The notes below the pieces were generated by a model. The model did not search any database. It saw only the letters and a list, made by a program, of their open reading frames with translations, and was not told the DNA's origin. Made by a program: the position numbers and the translations under genes. A stretch of 64,000 nucleotides of DNA from Anaspis maculata (lineage: Eukaryota; Arthropoda; Insecta; Coleoptera; Scraptiidae), in assembly GCA_949128115.1 (NCBI GenBank), contig OX421966.1, positions 69,375,416 to 69,439,415 on the forward strand. Reading direction: 5' to 3'. Below, in pieces: positions 44,200-54,606 of this stretch. Positions within the stretch are counted from its first letter, which is position 1; the number at the start of each line of letters is the position of its first letter.

Positions 44200-44466
44200 A
44201 CAACAATAACAATAATGATTTTTGCTCAAAGCAGCAAAATAATGATAAGGGCTTTGGGGGGTACGTTTATAAAGCCTTGGAACTTGAAAAAAAAAATTAT
44301 TCAACTTTTAACCGTCAACGCTGTCAACCGAGCTGTCAACAGTGTCAACTCTTCCGTCAAACTGGGTAGGGTGGGTAAATATCGCTCGGGAAAATACCGG
44401 GTAAATACCCGATTTATATTAACCTACCTACCCGGTAAATACCCGACTCACATCACTGATCACGTA

Positions 44467-44625
44467 CGATCGCGCGCAAAATAAACGGAGACAGTGTTTC
44501 GCGCGGAGTGTACTGATTTAATGAATTTTAGCCTTCTTGTCACTGTGACACCAAGCCAAAATTCATAAAATCGGTACACTCCGCGCGAAACACTGTCTCC
44601 GTTTATTTTGCGTGCGATCGTACCA
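44467..44625. mobile_element. Foldback insertion, arms about 55 bp
   Basis: GATCGCGCGCAAAATAAACG at 44468 is matched by the inverse ending GCGTGCGATCGTAC at 44624. ACGGAGACAGTGTTTCGCGC is perfectly repeated in inverse. CACGTAC occurs on both outer sides (44461-44467 and 44624-44630), a likely duplication. Confidence 0.8.
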
Positions 44626-44633
44626 CGTACATC

Positions 44634-45001
44634 CAGTGATGTAAAATACCCGGGTTTTTATATTTAAGGGTAAATACCCAGGGTAAATACCCGGTATTTA
44701 CCCAAAATCGGGTCTCTAATAGGGTATCTATTTGCATTATTTTGTTATTAACAATTGGAGAAACAACAACAAACAATTATGATTTTTTGCTCACAGCAGC
44801 AAAATAATAATATGTTCTTTAGAGGTTATGTTTATAAAGCCTTGGAACTTGAAAAAGAAATCATCCTTATTTTAACCGTCAACAATGTCAACTTTTCTGT
44901 CAAACTGGGTAGGGTGGGTAAATATTGCTCGGGAAAATACCGGGTAAATACCCGATTTATATTTACCTACCTACCCGGTAAATACCCGACTCACATCACT
45001 G
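44634..45001. mobile_element. hAT-type MITE (368 bp), duplication CGTACATC
   Basis: CAGTGATGTAAAATACCCGGG to CGACTCACATCACTG. CGTACATC is found at 44626-44633 and 45002-45009. It is very similar to 39429-39802, and has a small deletion in the central CTGTCAAC region. Confidence 0.93.
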
Positions 45002-45824
45002 CGTACATCACTTCAGCGCATACATGAGAACGCTTGCCTGCAGAGCGCGGTAATTTCAATTTTGACGCACGAAGTGTCACTGTCAATGGCATCTGTCAAT
45101 CCACGTTTCCCGAAAGGCTTCTGCGCATACCTGTGAAAGTAGGACGTTGCTATATCTCATATTGTCATTGCGGAGCCTTCAGCTCCCCAATGGTTACCGT
45201 TAACCACGGCTGACTTCGGTCCCACAGTCTTAATAATAGAAGGCGACAGGATGTCAAGCGCGTCAGTTCAGGGGTGACGTGTGTTCCTTCTGAGCTGCAC
45301 CAATTTTGCGAATCAATCTTCATTCTCCCTCCGTTCACGAGCTGATCCGTTCTCGATGTTACCGGCAGTGCGTCGGCACGACCCTCACCGACCCTGAGCT
45401 AGCCGAGCGGTCCGCGTCCCCGAGTACCGGGGCGTTGACAATATCACGACAACAAGTTGACAACACTGTAATACGGTGTGTGTATAATGTCACGCAAATG
45501 GCAGCTGACAGCGCTTGACGTCGATTTGACGTTTCGACCGACCTAACCTAATAACGCTCTTGTTTCGGTGATCGTGATCGCCTTTCAGCTTGCAGCTCGT
45601 TGTGTTTCGTATCACCTGAATCTTTTCTGCGTCTTTTTGCCATACGGAGCGTAACATTTCATTCTGAACAATATTAAATGTTGCATGGTTAGGAGTTAAT
45701 GTTTGTTTACATTTCGATTATTGATTGACAGTTGCCGTGCGTCAAAATTGAAATTACCGCGCTCTGCAGGTATGCGTTCTCATGTATGCGCTGAAGTGAT
45801 GTACGTGATGGTAAACGTGGATTA

Positions 45825-48800
45825 GGCATTTCCACATGACGTCACGAGCTCGTCAGTGTGGCCGACCTAGTTGAATTTATAATTTCAAAAAAAAGTGTTC
45901 GGGAACAACCCGCGTTGTTATGATTGGAAAAAAAGTACTTTTTTGAAATTTTGGATACAGTAGGGAGCAAGTTTGTGCGTGATAATTGTTCACGAAACTC
46001 TGGCGCTTCGATCAATACTGATAGTTGGAGATGTGCTGCCCCAAATAGCTCAATAAACAAGAAAGCTTGGTGGAGTGCTTGGATCATTTTCGTCGAAAAA
46101 AAAAAGAAATCCGTGACTTTTTCGGAAAACTAGATTCCTGGAAGAAAAGAGCATCTCAGGAAGTATCTCAAAGTGCCAAGAAATGCGACTCAAAAACATC
46201 TGGGAAGGAGAAAATATGCCAGTTTATAATCCTGCCGATAAGGTAAAAAGCTGACTAAATTGTTGGAGTACAGAGTAAATGTGGAACGATTTTACAAATT
46301 ATCCATTAATAAACGCCCTTCCGATTCCAGAAAGTATAGCTGTGGCAAAAACTGTGACCTGTGGCGATCGTGAAATGAGAAAGTCCAGCGACCAAGGAGT
46401 TTCTAAGTTGACCACAATGTTACCTCAAATCCTGCTTACAAGAAGAAATTTCAGGATGTTTTAAGTAATGTGTCTTGACGCGATGAAGCCATTAACTGAA
46501 AATTCAATATTGTCAAGTCAGGTGTACGATTTGGTCTTCAGAAGGTGAAGATACTTGGAGCCGATCCATCTGGTTCACATGTGCTTATATCACAGCGAAT
46601 ATTACAACTACAGCGAAGTAGAAAATGGAAACTATTGTCAATTCAAACATTTAGGCTTGTCAAAAGCAGTGGAGAAAGCATGGCTGGAGATGTAGAGGGC
46701 TCAATGAACGTGAAAGTTGGGTTGGAGTTTGGAGTGGTTGAATCGTTTTTTTGAGGAAAAAATGAGAAATTCATGGTTTTCTCGAAACGCTGGGCTCGTG
46801 GAAGTACAAGGCATCACAGAATGTATCCCAAAGCGCCAAGTAATGGAAAAGAGGAAGGAAGGAATACACTTGAAAAAATATACGAAGGTTGTACCGATAA
46901 CGATTAGGATGGGTAACTAAATTGCTGTAATACAGTTATGATGTTTGCACAAAATCATCTGTTGCTAAGCCTATTTAGTTTCAGGAAGTACCTATGTCAA
47001 AAATTGTGGCCTTCGGCAATCTAAAAATAGGAAAATCTACGGACTGAGGAATTGCTACGTCAACCACAATTTGGAGCCTAGAATCCTCAATAGAACAATA
47101 AATATTTGTATTTTTAAGAAATGCATCTTGACACAATCAAGTTGTAGTTGAAAATTCAATATCGTTAAATCAGGTGTAAAATTTCTGTCAAGTAGGGCTC
47201 CGGTGACCGGATACATCTTCGGTGGCCGAACAGCTGTTCGAGTTAAGCTTCCGTGTTTTGCCTCTGTCCATATTCTACAACCGAAGTGAAGACCTTCCTG
47301 CACTTTTAAAATATAAAATATAAACAAAAACTATTGTTTGTTTTTTCAATCCAGCAGTAAGAGCTGGGCCTCAAGTATTTGGGTGATTGGAAGCACAAAC
47401 CGAAGAGGTACATACCTAGCCCCACACAAGGCATATCACTCCAGCAATGCCGGGAATGTAAACCCCTAACCAGAGACCCCTAACATTCAGGTGATAGGGG
47501 ATTTCTATCCTTTGAGTTTGTAAGTTAGATTTAGGTACCTACTTACCAAAAATTAATTGTTTATTTGCCATTCAAGTATTTACCCACTTTATTACCTTAT
47601 CTCATTTTTTTTTGTTATGTTTTGACGGGTGTAAATGTTATTTTGTACATAATGGCACGAATAAAGATTGAAAAATTGATTGATATTTGGTGGTAAAGTT
47701 CATGCCCAATTTTGTCGGAAAATATGAGTTTTCACCACTACCCTGTGCAGTTAACCTAACATGTTTGGCTTGCTTTTTCACAAAAAAAACACACTTTTCC
47801 ACGAGAACTTATTTTGCAGGCGCATTAAGGACATTGCTTTGAACTGGATACAAAAGTTTCAAACTCAAACTCAAAAAGGTAGCCGAGGAAAAAAATGCAG
47901 AAACTGGCATTAATTAACTGGCTAATTAGGCATTTCCATTGACGTCACAGCAGTGTTGCCAACTGTCCAGAATTGCCCGCTAAATTTGAACCATATAATG
48001 TTCGGGAACAACCGAACTACAGGGTGCTTATATGGAGTTCCAGTTTCTGCATTTTTTTCCTCGGCTACCTTTTTGAGTTTGAGTTTGAAACTTTTGTATC
48101 AAGTTCAAAGCAATGTCCTTAATGCGCCTGCAAAATAAGTTCTCGCGGAAGAATGTGTTTTTTTGTGAAAAAGCAAGCCAAACATGTTAGGTTAACTGCA
48201 CAGGGTAGTGGTGAAAATTCATATTTTCCGACAAAATTGGGCATTAACTTTGCCTCCAAACCTCACCTGAATGTTGGGGGTTTACGTTCCCGGCATTGCT
48301 GGAGTGATATGCCTTGTGTGGGGCTAGGTATGTACCTCTTCGGTTTGTGCTTCCCAATCACCCAAATACTTGAGGCCCAGCTTTTACTGCTGGATTGAAG
48401 AAACAAACAATAGTTTTTGTTTATATTTTATATTTTAAAAGTGCAGGAATGTCTTCACTTTGGTTGTAGAATATGGACAGAGGCAAAACATGGAAGTTTA
48501 ACTCGAACAGCTGTTCGGCCACCGAAGATGTGATCGGTCACCGGAGCCCTACTTGACAGAAATTTTACACCTGATTTAACGATATTGAATTTTCAACTAC
48601 AACTTGATTGTGTCAAGATACATTTCTTGAAAATACAAATATTTATTGTTCTATTGAGGATTCTAGGCTCCAAATTGTGGTCGACGTAGCAATTCCTCAG
48701 TCCGTAGATTTTCCCATTTTTAGACTGCCGAAGGCCACAATTCTTGACACAGGTACTTCCTGGAACTAGATAGGCTTAGCAACAGATAATTTTGTGCAAA

Positions 48801-49935
48801 CATCATAACTATATTACAGCAATTTAGTTACCCATCCTAATTGTTATCGGTCCAACCTCCGTATATTTTTTCAAGTGTATTTCTTCCTTCCTCCTTTCCA
48901 TTTCTTGGCGCTTTGGGATACATTCTGTGATGCCTCGTACTTCCACGAGCCCCAGCGTTTCGAGAAAACCATGAATTTCTCATTTTTTTCTCAAAAAAAA
49001 AGATTCAACCACTCCAAACTCCAACCCAACGTTCACGTTCATTGAGCCCTCTACATCTCTAGTCATCGAGCTAGTCATGCTTTCTCCATTGCTTTCACAA
49101 GCCTAGATGTTTGAATTGACAATAGTTTCCATTTTCTACTTCACTATAGTTGTAATATTTGCTGTGATATAAGCACATGTGAACCACAAGGGATCGGCTC
49201 CGAGTATCTTCATCTTCTGTTGACCAAATCGTACACCTGACTTGACAATCTTGAATTTTCAGTTGATGGCTTCATCGCGGCAAGACACATTGCTTAAAAA
49301 ATCCTGAAATTTCTTCTTGTAAGCAGGATTTGAGGTAACATTGTGGTCAACTTAGAAATTCCTTGGTCGCTGGATTTTCCCATTTCACGATCGCCACAGG
49401 TCACAGTTTTTGCCACAGCCATACTTTCTGAAATCAGAAGGTCGCTTAGTAATGAATAATTTGTAAAATCATCTCACATTTATTCTGTATTCTAACAATT
49501 TAGTCAGCTTTTTACCTTATCGGCAGGATAATAAACTGGCATATTTTCTCCTTCCCAGATGTCTTTGAGTCGCATTTCTTGGCACTTTGAGATACTTCCT
49601 GAGATGCTCTTCTCTTCCAGGAATCTAGTTTTCCGATAAAGCCACGGATTTCTTTTTTTTTTTTCGACGAAAATGATTTAAGCACTCCACCAAACTTTCT
49701 TGTTTATTGAGCTATTTGGGGCAGCACATCTCCAACTATCAGTATTGATCGAAGCGCCAGAGTTTCGTAAACAATTATCACGCACAAACTTGCTCCCTAC
49801 TGTATCCAAAATTTCAAAAAAGTACTTTTTTTCCAATCATAACAACGCGGGTTGTTCCCGAACACTTTTTTTTGAGATTATAAATTCAACTAGGTCGGCC
49901 ACACTGACGAGCTCGTGACGTCATGTGGAAATGCC
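45825..49935. mobile_element. Giant palindromic element, 4.1 kb, arms about 2 kb, TA duplication
   Basis: Ends GGCATTTCCACATGACGTCA and TGACGTCATGTGGAAATGCC, with TA outside both (45823-45824, 49936-49937). The left arm runs to about 47910 and the right arm from about 48035. They are nearly identical, for example GATACAAAAGTTTCAAACTC near 47847 and its inverse near 48084. The centre (47925-48030) holds another copy of the terminal sequence (TTAGGCATTTCCATTGACG). Within each arm there is a diverged direct duplication (about 46070-46560 and 46740-47190). No transposase frame was found. Confidence 0.88.
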
Positions 49936-49963
49936 TACATTCTTATAAATTTAGGGAAATTGG

Positions 49964-51501
49964 ATGCTAAAACACCATTACAAAATGTAAGCTATAAATC
50001 AATGTTTTCCGGTTTCCTATAAAATCGATACAAATCATTCTATTGTTTTTTCAGGTCACATACACTCGACATTGTTGACATACATAACTGTTCGCTATGT
50101 TCGTATCAGAATTCTTTTGTGTTTCAACTCGACCACCACGTCCAGAGGAACCACAAAAACGTCCATGCGGCCGAACTGTTCCACGCCATCGTGGAACCGG
50201 AACAGTTTTCTTGTGTTCGCTGCGACTACAGGAGCTACTATCGGCTCAAACTGCACGAACATTACAAACAAGCACATAATCATGTGATCGAAAACAATGA
50301 AACTGTGTCGTTCTGTGAAGAATTTGTGGCATATCCGTGCGACTGCTGCGGATATCAAGCGCATTCAAGCTTATGTCTTGCAAAGCATCACGATTTTTGT
50401 GGAAAGGTGACGCCATCAATTGGACTGCGGAATTCAGCAGAACATGCCAAAAACAAAGGTGCGAAGTCACTATATTTCAATCAGGCTGATGTGGGAATAT
50501 TCGACGACTTCCGAGCAGTAGGATCGAATATGTCGATTAGTAATTCAACATGTGATACAATCTACAGGTTTCAATGTGATCAATGTTCGTACCGAGCTGA
50601 ACAAATGTGTATTGTGAGAAGGCACATCATGTTGCGACATGCAACTGATGAAAAACTCGATTGGTTCCAGTGCAACCATTGTTCATACCGAGCTAAACAG
50701 AGAAGCTCTCTGAAAAGACACATGTTGCGACATGCAACTGATAGAGAAGTCAGTTGGATCCAGTGCAACAACTGCTCGTTCCGAACCAAACATAGAAAAT
50801 CTCTGAAAACACACATGTTGCAACATGCAACCGATGAAGAAATCAATTGGTTCACATGCAGCAGCTGCTCGTACCGAGCTAAAAGAAGAGCACAATTGAA
50901 ATTACACATATTGCTACGGCATGCTGCCAGTGAAGAGATCGATTGGTTTCAGTGCAACCATTGTTCATACCGAGCTAAACAGAAAAGGAGTCTGAAAGAG
51001 CACATGTTGCTACATGGTGCGAGTGAAGAGATCGATTGGTTCAAGTGCAACCACTGTTCATACCAAGCTAAACAGAAGAGACGTCTGAGAGAGCACATGT
51101 TGTTGCGACATACAACCAGTGAAGAAATCAATTGGTTCCAGTGCAACAACTGCCCATATCGAACCAAACTAAAGCGAAATCTGAAAGATCACATGTTGCG
51201 ACATGCCACAAACGAAGAAATCGCTTGGTTCCAATGCGACCATTGTTTGTACCGAGCTAAAACAAAGGGTGATCTGAAAAAGCACACGTTACAAGTGCAT
51301 GCAACCAAGGAAGAAATCAATTGGCACCAGTGCAACCGTTGCTCGTACCGAGCTAAACGAAAGCAAACACTGAAAGCACACATGTTGACACATGCAACCA
51401 ATCAAGAAATCAATTGGCTCCAGTGCAACCATTGTTCGTACCGAGCTAAACAAAAAAGTCCACTGAAAAGACACATGTTGCGACACCACAGTCCTGTTTG
51501 A
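49964..51501 (+). CDS. C2H2 zinc-finger protein, 13 fingers (exons 49964-49986 and 50055-51501)
   Basis: Predicted 489 residues. Exon 1 (ATG at 49964, M-L-K-H-H-Y-K) ends AAAT|GTAAGC. A 68-bp intron ends TTGTTTTTTCAG and the frame is kept. Finger 1 is N-C-S-L-C-S-Y-Q-N, coded before any in-frame ATG in exon 2, so an upstream exon is required. Ten or more fingers have the form C-N-H-C-S-Y-R-A-K-x(6)-L-K-x-H-M-L-x-H. Finger 3 ends in Cys and is atypical. Linkers are A-T-x-E-E-I-N-W-F-Q rather than T-G-E-K-P. Such proteins are usually nuclear DNA-binding regulators; the target is unknown. The homogeneous fingers (about 50860-51480) suggest recent finger duplication. A polyadenylation signal AATAAA lies at 51587. 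The promoter must be inside or next to the palindromic element that ends at 49935. Confidence 0.85.
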
Positions 51502-51586
51502 AGGACTGTAAAAGGTCAAGAGGAAGTCAGATAAGATTCCAAATGATTTTGCCCAATCTAACAATATTTATAAAAATATTAAAAAA

Positions 51587-51592
51587 AATAAA
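51587..51592 (+). promoter_or_regulatory. Polyadenylation signal candidate of the zinc-finger gene
   Basis: AATAAA 86 bases downstream of the stop codon at 51501. Confidence 0.55.
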
Positions 51593-51760
51593 CTGAGACG
51601 TAATCATCAGACGTAATTTATAAAAATATTGGGGTCAGAGGGTGGGACTACGCTTCTTTCTATTTGCATTATTCAAAGTGATTTTGAGGAACTATTTACG
51701 ATACACTGAACAGTCAAAATTATCAACCAGTAAGCGTGCACTGAATATCTGTTTACTGTA

Positions 51761-51938
51761 CAGGGTGAGTCATAAATCACAAAAATAATCCAGTTTTCTC
51801 CAATTAGGTATGTCTGTAGTTATTCCATTGGTTCCTGAAATAATTTAGAACAATATTTGACTTTTCTCTTTTTCATAGAGAAAAAAATTATTTGCGTTTT
51901 TGGAGGAGAATGAATTTTCAAATCTATGAATCACCCTG
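51761..51938. mobile_element. Short TA-flanked MITE with CAGGGTGA ends
   Basis: CAGGGTGAGTCATAAATC and the partner ATCTATGAATCACCCTG; TA outside both (51759-51760, 51939-51940). Same terminal style as 32929-33510, 34809-35163 and 16682-17064. Confidence 0.7.
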
Positions 51939-51942
51939 TAAA

Positions 51943-52737
51943 TTAAATCAAAGTTCTGTGCACACCAAGTGGTTGATGATTTTTACTGATTAGTCTATCA
52001 CAAACAGTTCCCCAAAATCACTCAAATTTATAAAACTAGGGAGGAGCGAAGTCCCACCCTTTGATCCCCCATATCTTCAAAAATTAAAGTCACAAATTTT
52101 TTTGATTTTTTTTTTCGTGTTCTTGAGTAGATTCCATTTATCGTTCTGGACTCGGAATGCGATACTTTTGAGACAGCCTGTATAATATAGATACAAAAGT
52201 AGTGATGAAAAAAGCATTGGTATAAACACTGGAAACTAAAATTCCAATGTGTCAGGGTTTATGTTAAGCTTATTGTTCCACTGTAAAATCTTAATATTAT
52301 AATTGTACTGTTGGGACACTGTTGATGTTAATTTTTGTTTTTTAAATGGATAATATACTATGATTTCACTTGATTTGGTTTAGATGTATAGTTTTTTCCT
52401 TTCATTCAAAATATTGGTTGCTTAGGGTTAAATTCAGAGACGCCACTCAATCTATACTCACGCTCACCTTCCACTCAAACTGTAGCTAATCCTCAAGTTC
52501 GAATTCATAGAGAGGAAGATGGAAGGAGTCGCTCACTTTCATCTCGAACTGTAGTGTGAAATTGAGTAGGTACTTAAGATTTGAGTAGAGCTTAACATGA
52601 ACACAGTGGTCACAATTGTCACATGAACATCGGAATAAATTCAAGCTGTTAGCTTGCTCTTTCCACTATCGCATAGACTATCAGTTTGCGAAAATGTATT
52701 TCTTCTTTTTCTTCCTTCTTTCATCGTTCTTACATTC
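51943..52737. other. Intergenic sequence without recognised feature
   Basis: AT-rich, no frame above chance. TCAATCTATACTC and related ACTGTAG phrases recur near 52450-52560. Confidence 0.4.
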
Positions 52738-53704
52738 ATTATAACTAAACTGCTGGACAACGAAGTTGTCGGCATCAGAAAAATGGTTCGACTTTGAAGA
52801 CAAATAACTTCCGATTGCCGGATGCGATTTCTGTTTTTTTTTATTGTCTTGATTAGCCTAATGCTTCCGTGGCCTATCCTGTGAAAGTGAATGTTGAGAC
52901 ACTTTATGTAAAATTTCTAGAGGGTGATACGTAAAATGCTGCAAAATTGTACCGACTTCATCGTCCCCCATTTGTCGAAAAAAATGTTTTCGTGTATTCT
53001 AATACAAGAATCATGAAGTGTGGTGTCTTACCTCGAAACCGTTTTGAAATTATCTGGATTGGAAATCTAACATCGAAGATATTAATTTTTATTTTGAATG
53101 TTACAGATTTGCCTTGTTGGCACGCGAAATGTCACTTTTGATGAATGGATGTTGACATTGAACAAGATTGTTCCTACAACAGTTCAGGACAATTTTACTC
53201 TCAACACAACCCGAATATTTGGTGTGGGGCCAAGCAGGGGGCACTTTTTCAAGTGGTTGTCCCTGCCTGTTTTTCGTACGTTGGATTTCGTCAGAATTTC
53301 ATCAGAATTTTAGATATGGAACATGTTCTATCAGCAGCTTTAAGCCCCTGAACATGGTAACGATGTGAAACTTCAGTGTCCGGGTGAAGTACAACCCCCC
53401 TGAACGTTATACTTTTTGTGCTTGTGCTATGCCTGAGTTTCGTAAATCTGCAACATTCAAAATATATTTTTGAAAAATGGGGGTACGATGAAGTCGTTGC
53501 AATTTTGCACCATTTTACGTATAACTCTGTAGAAAATTTACATGAAGTTTCTCAACATTCACTATTATAGGATGGGTTACGAAAAGATTAAGCTAGTTAA
53601 TGCATTAAACAAAATGGAAATCCCAGTCGGCAATGGGATATCGACCTCCAAAGTCGGACCATTTTTCCGATACCGACAATTTCGTTGTCCAGCAGTTTAG
53701 TTCC
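52738..53704. mobile_element. Foldback element, arms about 0.2 kb
   Basis: AACTAAACTGCTGGACAACG near 52743 is matched by the inverse CGTTGTCCAGCAGTTTAGTT ending about 53704. Further pairs: CCTATCCTGTGAAAGTGAATG against CATTCACTATTATAGGATGGG, and CGACTTCATCGTCCCCC against GGGGGTACGATGAAGTCG. There is no transposase. Confidence 0.75.
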
Positions 53705-53944
53705 AATCCTATTCCAATTCAACTAGACAGTTCAGGTACAACAGTTCAAAGAAAATTTGTCATAACATTGGCAACGAACGATACAATTCAGATCAATCTA
53801 ACATTTAAACTACTAACGCCGAGTAAACCGTTACCGCTATTCAATACCTCGATAGAAACGAAAAACTCAAGTAATTCCGAAAGCAGTTTAGAACCATTGC
53901 CACTCTCAACCAGCACAACACCGCCGATATTAGACATTGCTTAG
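53705..53944 (+). CDS. Possible coding exon, Ser/Thr/Pro-rich, unrecognised
   Basis: An open frame of about 80 codons beginning right at the end of the foldback (S-N-P-I-P-I-Q-L-D-S-S-G-T-T) and ending T-T-P-P-I-L-D-I-A with TAG at 53944. Its composition is unlike the surrounding AT-rich repeats. The TAG is followed by GTACAT. Whether it is an exon, the 3' end of a gene or chance cannot be told. Confidence 0.3.
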   Translation, partial: NPIPIQLDSSGTTVQRKFVITLATNDTIQINLTFKLLTPSKPLPLFNTSIETKNSSNSESSLEPLPLSTSTTPPILDIA

Positions 53945-53998
53945 GTACATCAACAACACAATCTTCAGATCTTGTAATGGAAACAGATAATATCCGCA

Positions 53999-54531
53999 CA
54001 AAGCTGGGCACCAAATCGTTAATCCGTCAATCGTTAATTAACCAAGTTAACTTTATCGTTAACGATTCAACTTTTAAGTTAACATGAAAAATCATTAACG
54101 GACTAAGTAACTTCCGTTACATTCAACTTCCGTTAACGGAGACTTTTATAGCTATATTTGTCTTTAAAGCCCGAAATATAAAAAGTCTAAACGAATAGAG
54201 TGAATAAGTGTTTAGCTCTAAAACCTCTAAAAGATTATCGAGCACCACAAACATTTTCAGTATCAGGCAATTTTTCCGAGATATCCTCATTTTATCCAAG
54301 ACAAAATATTGAGTGGTCAACTTCAATTATAGTCCAGTTGAGTTAGGTATATAATGCTGATGTAGGTATAGTTTGGTCGCTTTCAAGATGGTGTTCGGGT
54401 GGTTTTGGAGATGATTATCTGGTTTTAACTAATTAACTGATTATCGATTAACGAAGTTAACTTTTCTGATAACGGTTTAACGTTCAACGAAGTTAATTTT
54501 TTCGTTAACGGTGCCCTGGTGCCCACCTTTG
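53999..54531. mobile_element. hAT-type MITE (533 bp), duplication TATCCGCA
   Basis: CAAAGCTGGGCACC to GGTGCCCACCTTTG, with TATCCGCA before (53991-53998) and after (54532-54539). The interior is rich in GTTAACGA phrases. Removing it joins ATATCCGCA to ACAAAAGAAG. Confidence 0.9.
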
Positions 54532-54606
54532 TATCCGCAACAAAAGAAGAAGTAGGTAACGAGACATCTATCGATGTGGGATATACATCTAGTGCAGGAA
54601 AAATAG

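Larger units (their letters stand above)
37836..44458. mobile_element. hAT-type element (about 1.2 kb before insertion), split by a Gypsy element
   Basis: Starts CAGTGATGTAAAATACCCGGG at 37836 and ends CGACTCACATCACTG at 44458. ATCACGTA is duplicated outside (37828-37835 and 44459-44466). Its ends are the same as those of the two short MITEs at 39429-39802 and 44634-45001. The left part is 37836-38781 and the right part 44200-44458. The extra internal 0.8 kb compared with the MITEs has no intact transposase frame. Confidence 0.82.
37815..45822. mobile_element. Outermost TIR element of a four-level nest
   Basis: Left TIR ACGTTTACCATCACGTAC (37819-37836) is cut by insertions and continues at 45002-45071 (CGTACATCACTTCAGCGC, ATGAGAACGC, GCAGAGCGCGG, TTTGACGCAC). 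The right TIR is 45736-45822 in inverse order (GTGCGTCAAAATTG to GTACGTGATGGTAAACGT). Removing the nested elements leaves about 0.85 kb. The interior 45072-45735 has no recognised gene. Confidence 0.75.

Noticed and set aside
45842..46087. 81-codon frame, also found at 49700-49918
   Set aside because: The two frames are the same sequence in the two palindrome arms; repetition is explained by the inverted repeat and no domain is seen.
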